Below are positions 7,593 to 15,032 of a DNA stretch of 64,000 nucleotides, piece by piece (the first letter of the stretch is position 1; every line of letters starts with the position of its first letter). The translations under genes were made by a program, and so were the position numbers. Source of the stretch: Bin87 sp964347975 (GTDB lineage: Bacteria > Chloroflexota > Dehalococcoidia > Lucifugimonadales > UBA3495); assembly GCA_964347975.1 (NCBI GenBank), contig CAYGAY010000001.1, forward strand, positions 124,001-188,000. Direction: 5' to 3'. A model generated the notes under the pieces. It did no database searches. It had not been told where the DNA came from and saw only the letters and a program-made list of their open reading frames with translations.

Positions 7593-9229
7593 TGCAAGTA
7601 GTCGGCGTAGATTTTGGCACTACCAACGTGCGCATCGCCACTTGGGACTCCGATGGGGTGCTAACGCCCCGGCCCTTGATGATCGGACAGAGCGGCGAAT
7701 CGACAATGCCGGCCGTAATCGCCTTCCAGCGGCAAGCTGACAGAATCAGCACCGTCATAGGCGAAGATGCCGACGAACTAGCGGACGACAAAGATACCCT
7801 TGTTGTACGCAACATCAAGCGGTGGGCCTTGTCCAGCGACCCCTTCGTCAAGTGGCGTTTGGATGCTCACCGGACTCCGTCTCCCGAATGGTGGAACCCG
7901 GATGCCCGATGCGTTAAAGCGTTTGGGGAAGAGTTCCCGGTGTGGCAGGTGATACGGCAGATTCTGGGCGAGGCATTCCGGCGGGCCGGGCTGGGCAACG
8001 CATTTGAATGGCGGGCGGGCTGCCCAGTGCAAGCTGATTTGGAATACCGCTCTGAACTGGCGGCGGCGCTGGCTGAGTTTGGCGGCGAAAATAAGGTTTC
8101 CTCGGTGGTTGAAGAACCGATCCTCTTCCTGGCTCTAGCCAACCGACTGGGAACTCTTGAGCCTGGTTCTTACCTGGTTTATGACCTCGGCGGCGGGTCG
8201 TTTGACTGTGCCTTGGCCGAGGTGGAAACCGACGGGCAAATGACGGTGTACGCCTCCGGCGGCGATCCGCTGTTGGGAGGTTCGACCATAGACCAACTGC
8301 TGACGGAGCGGCTGGATTGCCACGAGTCGCCGCGCCTGCTGCGTCTCGCCAAAGAGCAACTCTCCCCCTCCAACCCGGTCCAGGCCTTTGCAAACACCCG
8401 CGTCACTTTGTCAGACTTGGACGACGAGCTGAAAAAATTCCAATTCATCGACCGGACGCGGGCAGCAATGCGCGAGGTGTATATCAGCGCCAAGGTGATC
8501 TGGAAATGGGATGAGGAAGCGCCCACTCTCGGCGGCAGTAGTATCCCTTCCTTGAGATTGGGGAACATGGCCGCCGCTTTCGCTGAAGATCTGGACGGAA
8601 TAATCCTGTTCGGTGGCCCTACCAGTTCCCTCTTCTTCCGCGAAAAGTTGACTGAGCTATTCGGGGCCGAAAGGATTGTTGTCGCTGAAAGCCTGATACC
8701 CGATATTCCCGACCCGGAGCTGACCGGCTTGAGCATGGGCGCCTGCTTCGCTTTCTCCGAAAGCCGCGACCCGCTGTACATTCGTCGTTTGCCAGCCCGG
8801 ATAACCTTGGGCAACATCCAAACCGGGGACAGTGCGGCATACGAACCGTACCAGCATTTTGTGCCTAACTTCAGTCCGGCTCGCCCTTTCATATCAGCTC
8901 CGTTGCGGCAAGCGGATGCTCGCGCAAAATACGAACTGACCGTTGCCAACCCGGACGGCGAGGTCATCCGGAGCCGGCGCGTCGATTTTGGCGGCTCCGC
9001 AACCACTCGCGCGCCGCGGCTGGTGATCGATGCCCTCGGTCGTATCGGAGTTGAAAATAACGGCTCCGTGTCGATAGAAATTGCCGCTCCGCCTTGGCAG
9101 ACCAGGCGGCAGCGCGAGGTTCTTCAATCCGTTATCAAGAAAAGGGCGCAGGCCGAACAATCCAAACGGGAAAGAGCAACCAGGATGTGGACTGACAATC
9201 TCTTCGGCTATGAATTGGCGCGCGGCTGA
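7592..9229 (+). CDS. Divergent Hsp70-like ATPase
   Basis: The product is 545 residues with an actin-like/Hsp70 nucleotide-binding domain. Phosphate loop 1 is VVGVDFGTTNVRIA (residues 3-16). A NIKRW segment (74-78) resembles the DnaK region with the catalytic Lys. Phosphate loop 2 is YLVYDLGGGSFD (194-205). The adenosine motif is IILFGGPTSS (337-346). After about residue 390 there is a short beta-rich segment, with no full DnaK substrate-binding domain plus lid. The gene is coupled by a 1-base overlap to the GrpE-like gene. No dnaJ is adjacent. It is therefore a specialised Hsp70 homologue rather than the housekeeping DnaK. The client is unknown. Confidence 0.85.
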   Translation: MQVVGVDFGTTNVRIATWDSDGVLTPRPLMIGQSGESTMPAVIAFQRQADRISTVIGEDADELADDKDTLVVRNIKRWALSSDPFVKWRLDAHRTPSPEWWNPDARCVKAFGEEFPVWQVIRQILGEAFRRAGLGNAFEWRAGCPVQADLEYRSELAAALAEFGGENKVSSVVEEPILFLALANRLGTLEPGSYLVYDLGGGSFDCALAEVETDGQMTVYASGGDPLLGGSTIDQLLTERLDCHESPRLLRLAKEQLSPSNPVQAFANTRVTLSDLDDELKKFQFIDRTRAAMREVYISAKVIWKWDEEAPTLGGSSIPSLRLGNMAAAFAEDLDGIILFGGPTSSLFFREKLTELFGAERIVVAESLIPDIPDPELTGLSMGACFAFSESRDPLYIRRLPARITLGNIQTGDSAAYEPYQHFVPNFSPARPFISAPLRQADARAKYELTVANPDGEVIRSRRVDFGGSATTRAPRLVIDALGRIGVENNGSVSIEIAAPPWQTRRQREVLQSVIKKRAQAEQSKRERATRMWTDNLFGYELARG

Positions 9230-9240
9230 GCGGCGATTGT

Positions 9241-9248
9241 GCTATAAT
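9241..9248 (+). promoter_or_regulatory. Extended -10 promoter of the nuo operon
   Basis: TGCTATAAT, with a perfect TATAAT at 9243-9248 and the TG of an extended -10, lies 57 bases upstream of nuoA and just after the Hsp70-like stop. No good -35 is found at 17 bases, which is usual for extended -10 promoters. It would drive the long nuo cluster. Confidence 0.65.
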
Positions 9249-9305
9249 GCCGCCGCCCATTTAGCCAGACCTCAAACTCGTTGGGCTAAGGGGCGCGCCG
9301 CAATC

Positions 9306-9692
9306 ATGCTTGAAGATTATTTCGGCCAGTACGGTCTCATCGCTATCTTCCTGGCGCTGTCCATCGTGGTGCCATGCAGTATGTTGCTGGCATCTTTCGG
9401 CCTGTCCAGGTTCGGCATTCGCCCGGCTCGCCCTGACCCGGTAAAACACGATACCTACGAGTGCGGCGTGCAGACCATCGGCGGTACATGGAACCGCTTC
9501 CAGTTCCGTTACTATATGTTCGCCATCCTGTTCGTCATTTTTGACGTTGAGGTCGTTTTTCTGTACCCGTGGGCAACCAAGTTTCTGACCCTGGAATTGT
9601 TCGCATTGATTGAAATGGCCGTGTTCGTGGGGATCCTGCTGCTTGCCTGGGCCTATGCCTGGCGCAAGCGGGATCTGGAGTGGCAAGGATAG
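9306..9692 (+). CDS. nuoA: NADH-quinone oxidoreductase subunit A
   Basis: NuoA is a small membrane subunit next to the quinone entrance of complex I. The 128 residues contain three transmembrane helices. The family signature is in the first loop: DTYECGVQTIGGTWNRFQFRYY, followed by FAILFVIFDVEVVFLYPWA. The ATG at 9306 is chosen because the frame upstream of it is non-homologous and overlaps the promoter. It is the first gene of the nuo cluster, and nuoB starts 5 bases after its stop. Confidence 0.96.
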   Translation: MLEDYFGQYGLIAIFLALSIVVPCSMLLASFGLSRFGIRPARPDPVKHDTYECGVQTIGGTWNRFQFRYYMFAILFVIFDVEVVFLYPWATKFLTLELFALIEMAVFVGILLLAWAYAWRKRDLEWQG

Positions 9693-9697
9693 GCGCA

Positions 9698-10330
9698 ATG
9701 GTTGAATCGACCCACTTCACCCTGCCTGCGGTCGGCGGACCACTGCACAATCGCACCTGGGACATCGACCGCTCCGAAGGGCAAATGGTCAACGAGCTCA
9801 TCGCCGCGTCCCAGTCCCCCATTGAGGTCCCGGCCATCGCAGTGCCGGACGACCTGAAGCGGAACCTGATGGTCACCTCCGTGGATGCGCTGGTTAACTG
9901 GAGCCGCAAGTCGGCGCTGTGGCCGGTGTCCTTCGGTCTGGCCTGCTGTGCCTTTGAAATGATGGCTACTGCCATGGGCCGGTTTGATATATCCCGCTTC
10001 GGGATGGAGGTGTTCCGCGCCTCGCCTCGACAGGCTGACCTGATGATCGTCGCCGGCACCGTAACGTGGAAAATGGCCCCGCCTATCAAACGCATCTACG
10101 AGCAGATGGCCGAACCCCGGTGGGTCATCTCCATGGGAGTATGCGCCACCAGCGGCGGCCCATACTTCGGTTCCTACAGCGTGGTCCCCGGCGTGGACCA
10201 TGTCATCCCAGTGGATGTTTACGTGCCGGGTTGCCCGCCCCGGCCCGACGCCCTGCTGTACGGCATCATGGAACTCCACGAAAAAATAAAGAAATACCGC
10301 AACCTGGGCACGGAGAGCTTCAAGCCGTGA
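9698..10330 (+). CDS. nuoB: NADH-quinone oxidoreductase subunit B
   Basis: NuoB holds the terminal [4Fe-4S] cluster N2, which passes electrons to quinone. Cluster ligands are visible as tandem Cys83-Cys84 (GLACCAFEMM), Cys149 (SMGVCATSGG) and Cys179 (YVPGCPPRP). The 210-residue product has an N-terminal extension of about 50 residues before the conserved core. The ATG at 9698 follows the nuoA stop, and the gene ends in a GTGA overlap with nuoC. Confidence 0.97.
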   Translation: MVESTHFTLPAVGGPLHNRTWDIDRSEGQMVNELIAASQSPIEVPAIAVPDDLKRNLMVTSVDALVNWSRKSALWPVSFGLACCAFEMMATAMGRFDISRFGMEVFRASPRQADLMIVAGTVTWKMAPPIKRIYEQMAEPRWVISMGVCATSGGPYFGSYSVVPGVDHVIPVDVYVPGCPPRPDALLYGIMELHEKIKKYRNLGTESFKP

Positions 10331-10770
10331 CGCTTACAGCCCTGCCCGGCGAAACGTTGGCCCAGCGCTTGCAGGAAGCCGCGCCAAATGCGGTTTTAAG
10401 TTGGGACGAAGCAGCAGTTTGGGTAGAACCCTCCATGTTGGCGTCCGCCGGCGCCGCGTTGCGCGATGACCCGAATCTGGACTTCCAGTTTCTCAACGCC
10501 GTCAGCGCCATCGACTTCGTGGAATATTTCGAGCTCGTCTATCATCTGACCTCCTTTACAAAATTGCACACCGGGGTTGTTCGCAGCCGGATTTATGGCC
10601 GCGCGGAACCGGCCGCTGCCTCCGTGGTGGGCGTCTGGAAAGGCGCAGACTTCCAGGAAAGGGAAATCTGGGACCTGATGGGCGTCCGCTTCAACGGCCA
10701 CCCCAACATGAAACGCATCATGCTATGGGAGGGCTTCGACGGCCATCCCCTGCGCAAGGATTTCCTGTAA
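10327..10770 (+). CDS. nuoC: NADH-quinone oxidoreductase subunit C (30 kDa)
   Basis: NuoC is a peripheral-arm subunit that packs against NuoD. It starts with GTG at 10327, overlapping the nuoB stop by 4 bases. The 147-residue product shows the 30-kDa family pattern: FLNAVSAIDFVEYFELVYHL in the middle and the C-terminal signature FQEREIWDLMGVRFNGHPNM followed by LRKDFL. NuoC and NuoD are separate genes here, not fused. Confidence 0.95.
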   Translation: MTLTALPGETLAQRLQEAAPNAVLSWDEAAVWVEPSMLASAGAALRDDPNLDFQFLNAVSAIDFVEYFELVYHLTSFTKLHTGVVRSRIYGRAEPAAASVVGVWKGADFQEREIWDLMGVRFNGHPNMKRIMLWEGFDGHPLRKDFL

Positions 10771-10806
10771 GCCCGGCCCCGGCGGGATTCTCCGAGCCCT
10801 CAAGCC

Positions 10807-11913
10807 ATGACTATCCGCACCGAACCGATGACGGTCAACGTGGGGCCGCAGCACCCCAGCACCCACGGCGTGTTCCGGGTGCGCATCACCTTCGACGGCG
10901 AGGACATCGTGGAAGTCGAGCCGGTGCTGGGCTACCTGCATCGGGGCACCGAAAAACTGGCCGAGGAGCGCAACTACGTCCAGGTGGTCACCCTCACTGA
11001 CCGCCTGGACTACACTTCCTCCATGATCAACAACCAGGCTTACTGCCTCGCCGTCGAACAGCTCCTGGGCATCGAACCACCTCGGCGGGGGAAATACTTG
11101 CGCACCCTGGCCGCCGAACTCCAGCGCATCGCCAGTCATCTGATTGCGGTGGGCTTCTTCGTCCAGGAATTGGGCGCTTTCGGAACGCCGCTGATGTACA
11201 CTTTCCGCAGCCGCGAGCGAATCTTGGACCTGTTTGAAATGCTGTGCGGCGCCCGCGTCACCGTAAGCTATATGCGCCCGGGCGGAGTTTTCGCCGACGC
11301 TCCGGCCGACTTCTGGCCGGCCCTGGAGCAGTTCCTGGCGGATTTCGAGCCGGAGCTGGAAGAGCTGGAAAATCTGCTGCTCAACAACGAAATCCTCATG
11401 GCCCGCACTCGTGGCGTGAGTCCCCTCCCGGCGGACGTTGCCGTCAACTGCTCCGTCAGCGGCCCGGTGTTGCGGGCCAGCGGGATCAACTGGGATTGGC
11501 GCAAAATGGCCCCCTACGACGCCTACGACGAGGTTGAATTTGAGGTGCCCATCGGGCGCAACGGCGACAACTACGACCGCTTCTGGGTACGTATGCAGGA
11601 AGTCCACCAAAGCCTGCGCATCGTCCGACAATGCGTAGCCCGGATTGAACCCGGGCCGGTGCGTCTCGAGCTGCCCATGGTGCTCCGCGCCGAACCCGGC
11701 GCCGAGGCTTACGGTCGCGTCGAAGCCTCCAAGGGCGAACTTGGTTTCTTCCTGGTCAGTGACGGAGGAGTGTCGCCATACCGCTGCAAAATCCGCTCCC
11801 CTTCCCTGATCAATCTCACCATTACCGAGCATCTGCTGATTGGCTGGAAACTGGCCGATATGATCGTTTCCCTGGGCAGCGTTGACATCAACATGGGAGA
11901 GGTTGACCGATGA
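10807..11913 (+). CDS. nuoD: NADH-quinone oxidoreductase subunit D (49 kDa)
   Basis: NuoD, with NuoB, forms the quinone-binding cavity. The 368-residue protein has the expected N-terminus NVGPQHPSTHGVFRVR, which includes the conserved His-loop at the quinone headgroup, then EVEPVLGYLHRGTEKLAE and YTSSMINNQAYCLAVE. It ends with RCKIRSPSLINL and LGSVDINMGEVDR. The stop overlaps the nuoH start by 4 bases (ATGA). Confidence 0.97.
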   Translation: MTIRTEPMTVNVGPQHPSTHGVFRVRITFDGEDIVEVEPVLGYLHRGTEKLAEERNYVQVVTLTDRLDYTSSMINNQAYCLAVEQLLGIEPPRRGKYLRTLAAELQRIASHLIAVGFFVQELGAFGTPLMYTFRSRERILDLFEMLCGARVTVSYMRPGGVFADAPADFWPALEQFLADFEPELEELENLLLNNEILMARTRGVSPLPADVAVNCSVSGPVLRASGINWDWRKMAPYDAYDEVEFEVPIGRNGDNYDRFWVRMQEVHQSLRIVRQCVARIEPGPVRLELPMVLRAEPGAEAYGRVEASKGELGFFLVSDGGVSPYRCKIRSPSLINLTITEHLLIGWKLADMIVSLGSVDINMGEVDR

Positions 11914-13142
11914 ACGGCTGCCTTCTCAATCCCGACGGCGCCCTGGGTGGCAATCCGCTGTTCGCTTTCATCTACTACGCAGCGGCCCACATCCTGCCCT
12001 GCTGGCTGTCTCACGTTGTAGCCGGCCTCGTCATCATGCTCATTCTGATCAACGCGGTGTTGCTGGGCGCGGCAATAGTCAGCTGGGGCGAACGGCGACT
12101 GCTGGGGCGATTCCAGAACCGCATCGGCCCCAACCGCTGGGGACCCTTCGGAGCGTTGCAGCCCATCGCCGACTTGGCCAAGCTGATTACCAAAGAAGAC
12201 ATCATCCCCTACGGCGCAGACCGGCTGGCCTTTACCACCGTCCCGGTCATCATGGTCGCTGCGGCCCTGCTGGCAACGGCGGTCCTGCCATTCGCCAAGA
12301 ACGTGGCCCTGGTCGATCTGAACGTAGGCGTCCTCTTCGTCTTGGCGGTCAGTTCGCTGACCTCAATCGCCATTTTCACCGCCGGGTGGGCATCCAACAA
12401 CCGCTACGCTTTATTCGGGGCCGGCCGCGCGGTGGCCGTGCTGCTCAGCTACGAAGTTCCCGTAGTCTTGTCGTTGTTAGGCGTGGTGTTGGTGGCCGGC
12501 TCCATGTCCCTGGGCGATATCGTGACCGCGCAGGCAGTCCCCTTCTTCCTGGTGCAGCCGCTGGCCTTCTTCGTCTTCGTCGCTGGAATGTCCGCCGAAC
12601 TGAACCGTACCCCCTTCGACGTAGCGGAAGCAGAGTCGGAAATCATCGCCGGCTACCACACCGAGTATAGCGGCATCAAATTCGCGCTGATCCAGGCGGC
12701 CGAGTTCGGCGGCGTGTTGGTGGTGTCCGGCCTGATCGCCACGCTGTTCCTTGCCGGCTGGGCCGGCCCGGCCGCCGACTGGTTGGGATGGCTGTGGTTC
12801 CTCATCAAGACCTTTGTCGGCATCTTCATTTTCGTGTGGATTCGTTCCACTTACCCACGCCTGCGCCTGGACCAGATCATGACAGTCTGCTGGAAGTTCC
12901 TCATGCCCCTGAGCATGATCAACCTGGCGGCGGTGGTGTTGGAGGTATATTTCCTGAAAGACGCTAACGGTATCCTCACCACCGCAGATCTTTGGATAAT
13001 GGCCGGCATCAACATCGTGCTGGCCGCCGTCTCCATCGCGTTTTTCGGGCGATTGATACGGGAGAAGGTCCGCACCGGCCTGCCGGTCACTCCTGCTTCC
13101 CAGCCGCTGGTGCGCGGCGTGCCCACCATCGAAGTGAACTGA
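11910..13142 (+). CDS. nuoH: NADH-quinone oxidoreductase subunit H
   Basis: NuoH links the quinone cavity to the proton-pumping arm. The 410-residue product has about eight transmembrane helices. Signatures are RRLLGRFQNRIGPNRWGPFG (quinone-cavity loop), LIQAAEFGGVLV, and NRTPFDVAEAESEIIAGYHT, the acidic funnel. The N-terminus overlaps nuoD by 4 bases. Confidence 0.97.
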   Translation: MNGCLLNPDGALGGNPLFAFIYYAAAHILPCWLSHVVAGLVIMLILINAVLLGAAIVSWGERRLLGRFQNRIGPNRWGPFGALQPIADLAKLITKEDIIPYGADRLAFTTVPVIMVAAALLATAVLPFAKNVALVDLNVGVLFVLAVSSLTSIAIFTAGWASNNRYALFGAGRAVAVLLSYEVPVVLSLLGVVLVAGSMSLGDIVTAQAVPFFLVQPLAFFVFVAGMSAELNRTPFDVAEAESEIIAGYHTEYSGIKFALIQAAEFGGVLVVSGLIATLFLAGWAGPAADWLGWLWFLIKTFVGIFIFVWIRSTYPRLRLDQIMTVCWKFLMPLSMINLAAVVLEVYFLKDANGILTTADLWIMAGINIVLAAVSIAFFGRLIREKVRTGLPVTPASQPLVRGVPTIEVN

Positions 13143-13160
13143 CGCCCGGGGAGGATCGAC

Positions 13161-13739
13161 GTGTACGGACTGGAAATGGCAAAAGGCTTGATGGTTACGC
13201 TATCCAACCTGGTGCGTAAACCCTTCACCACCTCATACCCCGAGCAGCGTATCCGGCAGCACCCCCGGTTCCGGGGCGAGGAGTTCACCTGGTACGAGGA
13301 ACGCTGCACCGGCTGCGCGTCCTGCGCCAAGTATTGCCCCCTTGGCATCATCAAAATTGTCACCAGTCCCAGCGAGACGGCGCCGCTCCAGGGCGACAAG
13401 TACCGGCTCGAAACCTTTGACATCGAGCTCCAACGTTGCATGTTCTGCGGCCTGTGCGTGGAAGCCTGCCCTTACGATGCCCTTTTCATGGGCAGCGGCT
13501 TCGAGGAAGGCCAATACCGGCGGACCGACCTGATAATCACCATCGACCGCCTTCGGCAGGCCGAGAAAAACCCCAGCACCTGGTTCCGCCCGCAACTGGA
13601 GGGCATGGATTACCGGCCCGGCGCCAGCCGCCCGCTGGGCTGGCGCGAAGTCGGCCGCGAGAAGTGGCGGTGGCACCAGCACGAAAAGGCCGGTATGCGC
13701 CTCGAAGACAACGGTCAAAATAACCAGGACGAAGCCTAG
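13161..13739 (+). CDS. nuoI: NADH-quinone oxidoreductase subunit I
   Basis: NuoI carries the two [4Fe-4S] clusters N6a and N6b. The motifs are CTGCASCAKYCP (Cys 49, 52, 55, 59) and CMFCGLCVEACP (Cys 93, 96, 99, 103). Translation begins at GTG 13161, 5 bases after a GGGGAGG ribosome binding site. The C-terminal 80 residues extend past the ferredoxin fold. nuoJ begins directly after the stop. Confidence 0.96.
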   Translation: MYGLEMAKGLMVTLSNLVRKPFTTSYPEQRIRQHPRFRGEEFTWYEERCTGCASCAKYCPLGIIKIVTSPSETAPLQGDKYRLETFDIELQRCMFCGLCVEACPYDALFMGSGFEEGQYRRTDLIITIDRLRQAEKNPSTWFRPQLEGMDYRPGASRPLGWREVGREKWRWHQHEKAGMRLEDNGQNNQDEA

Positions 13740-14324
13740 ATGTGGTTCGAGCAACTGGTTTTCTGGATCCTTTCGGTGACCGCCATCGCCGGCGCCTTGG
13801 GCGTCGTGCTCGTCCGCGACCTGTTCCGCTCGGCCCTCCTGCTGGCCATGGTGTTCGTCGCCGTCGGCGGCCTGTTCGTGTTGATGAACGCCGAGTTCCT
13901 GGCCGTAGTGCAAATCTTGATCTACGTCGGCGCCATCGCCGTGCTGTTCATCTTTGCCGTGATGTTGACCCGGGACGTGCAGCAGGGCAACGCGCCAAAT
14001 AGCCTGCAGATCCCGGCGGCTTTGGTCTCGGCGCTGTTGCTGGCGGCCATGGTTGCCACCGCGGTTACCACCGAATGGACCACGTTGGCCGGAGCCGGTC
14101 TCGAAAGCAAAGGCCAAATCGCACACACCCAGGCGGTCGGGATCCCCGATAAAACGGAGTTGACCGGGGCCGGCTTGACCGCCACTGAAGCGGAGAACGT
14201 CAGCAGCCGCGGGTTGGCGGACCTCCTCATCGGAGACTTCGTGCTGCCCTTTGAAGCGGTTTCCTTGCTTTTGCTGGCCGCCGCCATCGGCGGGCTGGCG
14301 TTAGCGCGCGGGCGAGGGAGATAG
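13740..14324 (+). CDS. nuoJ: NADH-quinone oxidoreductase subunit J
   Basis: NuoJ is a membrane subunit with five predicted helices. The conserved third helix region reads EFLAVVQILIYVGAIAVLFIFAVML, whose pi-bulge hinge is typical of the family. The 194 residues include a polar insert at about 110-160 between helices 4 and 5. The ATG abuts the nuoI stop and nuoK starts 3 bases downstream. Confidence 0.94.
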   Translation: MWFEQLVFWILSVTAIAGALGVVLVRDLFRSALLLAMVFVAVGGLFVLMNAEFLAVVQILIYVGAIAVLFIFAVMLTRDVQQGNAPNSLQIPAALVSALLLAAMVATAVTTEWTTLAGAGLESKGQIAHTQAVGIPDKTELTGAGLTATEAENVSSRGLADLLIGDFVLPFEAVSLLLLAAAIGGLALARGRGR

Positions 14325-14327
14325 ACG

Positions 14328-14657
14328 TTGTCGCTCGAATCGATGCTCATCGTCGCGTCTGTCATCTTTTGCATCGGCCTCTACGGTGCGTTGGCGCGGC
14401 GCAACTTCATAGCCGTCCTCATGTCCATAGAGTTGATGTTCAACGGCGTCAACCTGACCTTGGTAGCCATGGGACGGTGGTTGGCGCCCTACGCCGTGCA
14501 GGAGCAGCTTTCGGCCGTGCTCACCGGGCAGGTGTTCGCGGTTTTCATCATCACGGTAGCCGCCGCCGAGATCGCCTTGGGCCTTGGCATCGTTTTTGCC
14601 GTATTCCGATCCAACGAAAGCGTGGATCTCACCGACGCCGCTTCCCTCCGCCACTGA
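14328..14657 (+). CDS. nuoK: NADH-quinone oxidoreductase subunit K
   Basis: NuoK is an antiporter-like adjunct subunit with three helices and buried Glu residues needed for proton transfer. Both are visible: MSIELMFNGVNL and VAAAEIALGLGI. The start is TTG at 14328, with GAGGGAG just upstream; no ATG gives a full first helix. At 109 residues the length is typical. A 167-base gap with inverted repeats follows before the DUF2007-like gene. Confidence 0.94.
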   Translation: MSLESMLIVASVIFCIGLYGALARRNFIAVLMSIELMFNGVNLTLVAMGRWLAPYAVQEQLSAVLTGQVFAVFIITVAAAEIALGLGIVFAVFRSNESVDLTDAASLRH

Positions 14658-14709
14658 CCCGCCACGCCATACCAACCCATACCAACCATACAATTATTCA
14701 ATCCAGCAT

Positions 14710-14805
14710 CGTCAGTCCCGCCAAAGCGGGAATCCAGGAAGTTCAAGTACAACATCATCAATGGCTGGTAGAATCACTGGACTCCCGCTTTCGCGGGAGC
14801 GACGG
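14710..14805. repeat. Inverted pair of family A repeats inside the nuo operon
   Basis: A family A unit at 14710-14738 (core AGTCCCGCCAAAGCGGGAAT) faces an inverted unit at 14777-14805 (core ACTCCCGCTTTCGCGGGAGC), with 38 bases between. Each can form a hairpin, and the two can also pair with each other. They lie between nuoK and the DUF2007-like gene, so every full nuo transcript crosses them. Confidence 0.8.
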
Positions 14806-14824
14806 TTGGAGAGACCTAAAAACC

Positions 14825-15019
14825 ATGTGGGTAGAATTCAAACGCGCTCCCAACCTGATGGCTGCCGAAATCTGGAAGGAAGTTCTGGAGGCCGAAGGCT
14901 TGCCCAGCCGCATCCTGCCGGAGGGCGATATTCGGAATTGGAGCGAGCGCGTCCCCTTCCGCATCTACGTGCCCAAAGGAAGGGAACACGTGGCGGAAGA
15001 GATAGTACGGAAGTTATGA
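14825..15019 (+). CDS. DUF2007-like small protein within the nuo cluster
   Basis: The 64-residue product resembles DUF2007 (putative signal-transducing) proteins: an N-terminal strand, then NLMAAEIWKEVLEAEGLPSR, a loop, and FRIYVPKGREHVAEEIVRKL. This is a single alpha-beta ferredoxin-like unit. ATG 14825 gives the complete domain. The ribosome binding site is weak. It is followed after 13 bases by nuoL, so it is cotranscribed with complex I. DUF2007 function is unknown. Confidence 0.7.
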   Translation: MWVEFKRAPNLMAAEIWKEVLEAEGLPSRILPEGDIRNWSERVPFRIYVPKGREHVAEEIVRKL

Positions 15020-15032
15020 GGATGGCCACGGC

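Noticed and set aside
5895..9229. Housekeeping dnaK-grpE operon
   Set aside because: The ATPase lacks the full DnaK substrate-binding domain and the partner is far larger than GrpE; no dnaJ or heat-shock operator is present.
10723..11832. Leftward open frame opposite nuoD
   Set aside because: Arises from high GC at third positions of nuoD; NuoD motifs are complete on the plus strand.
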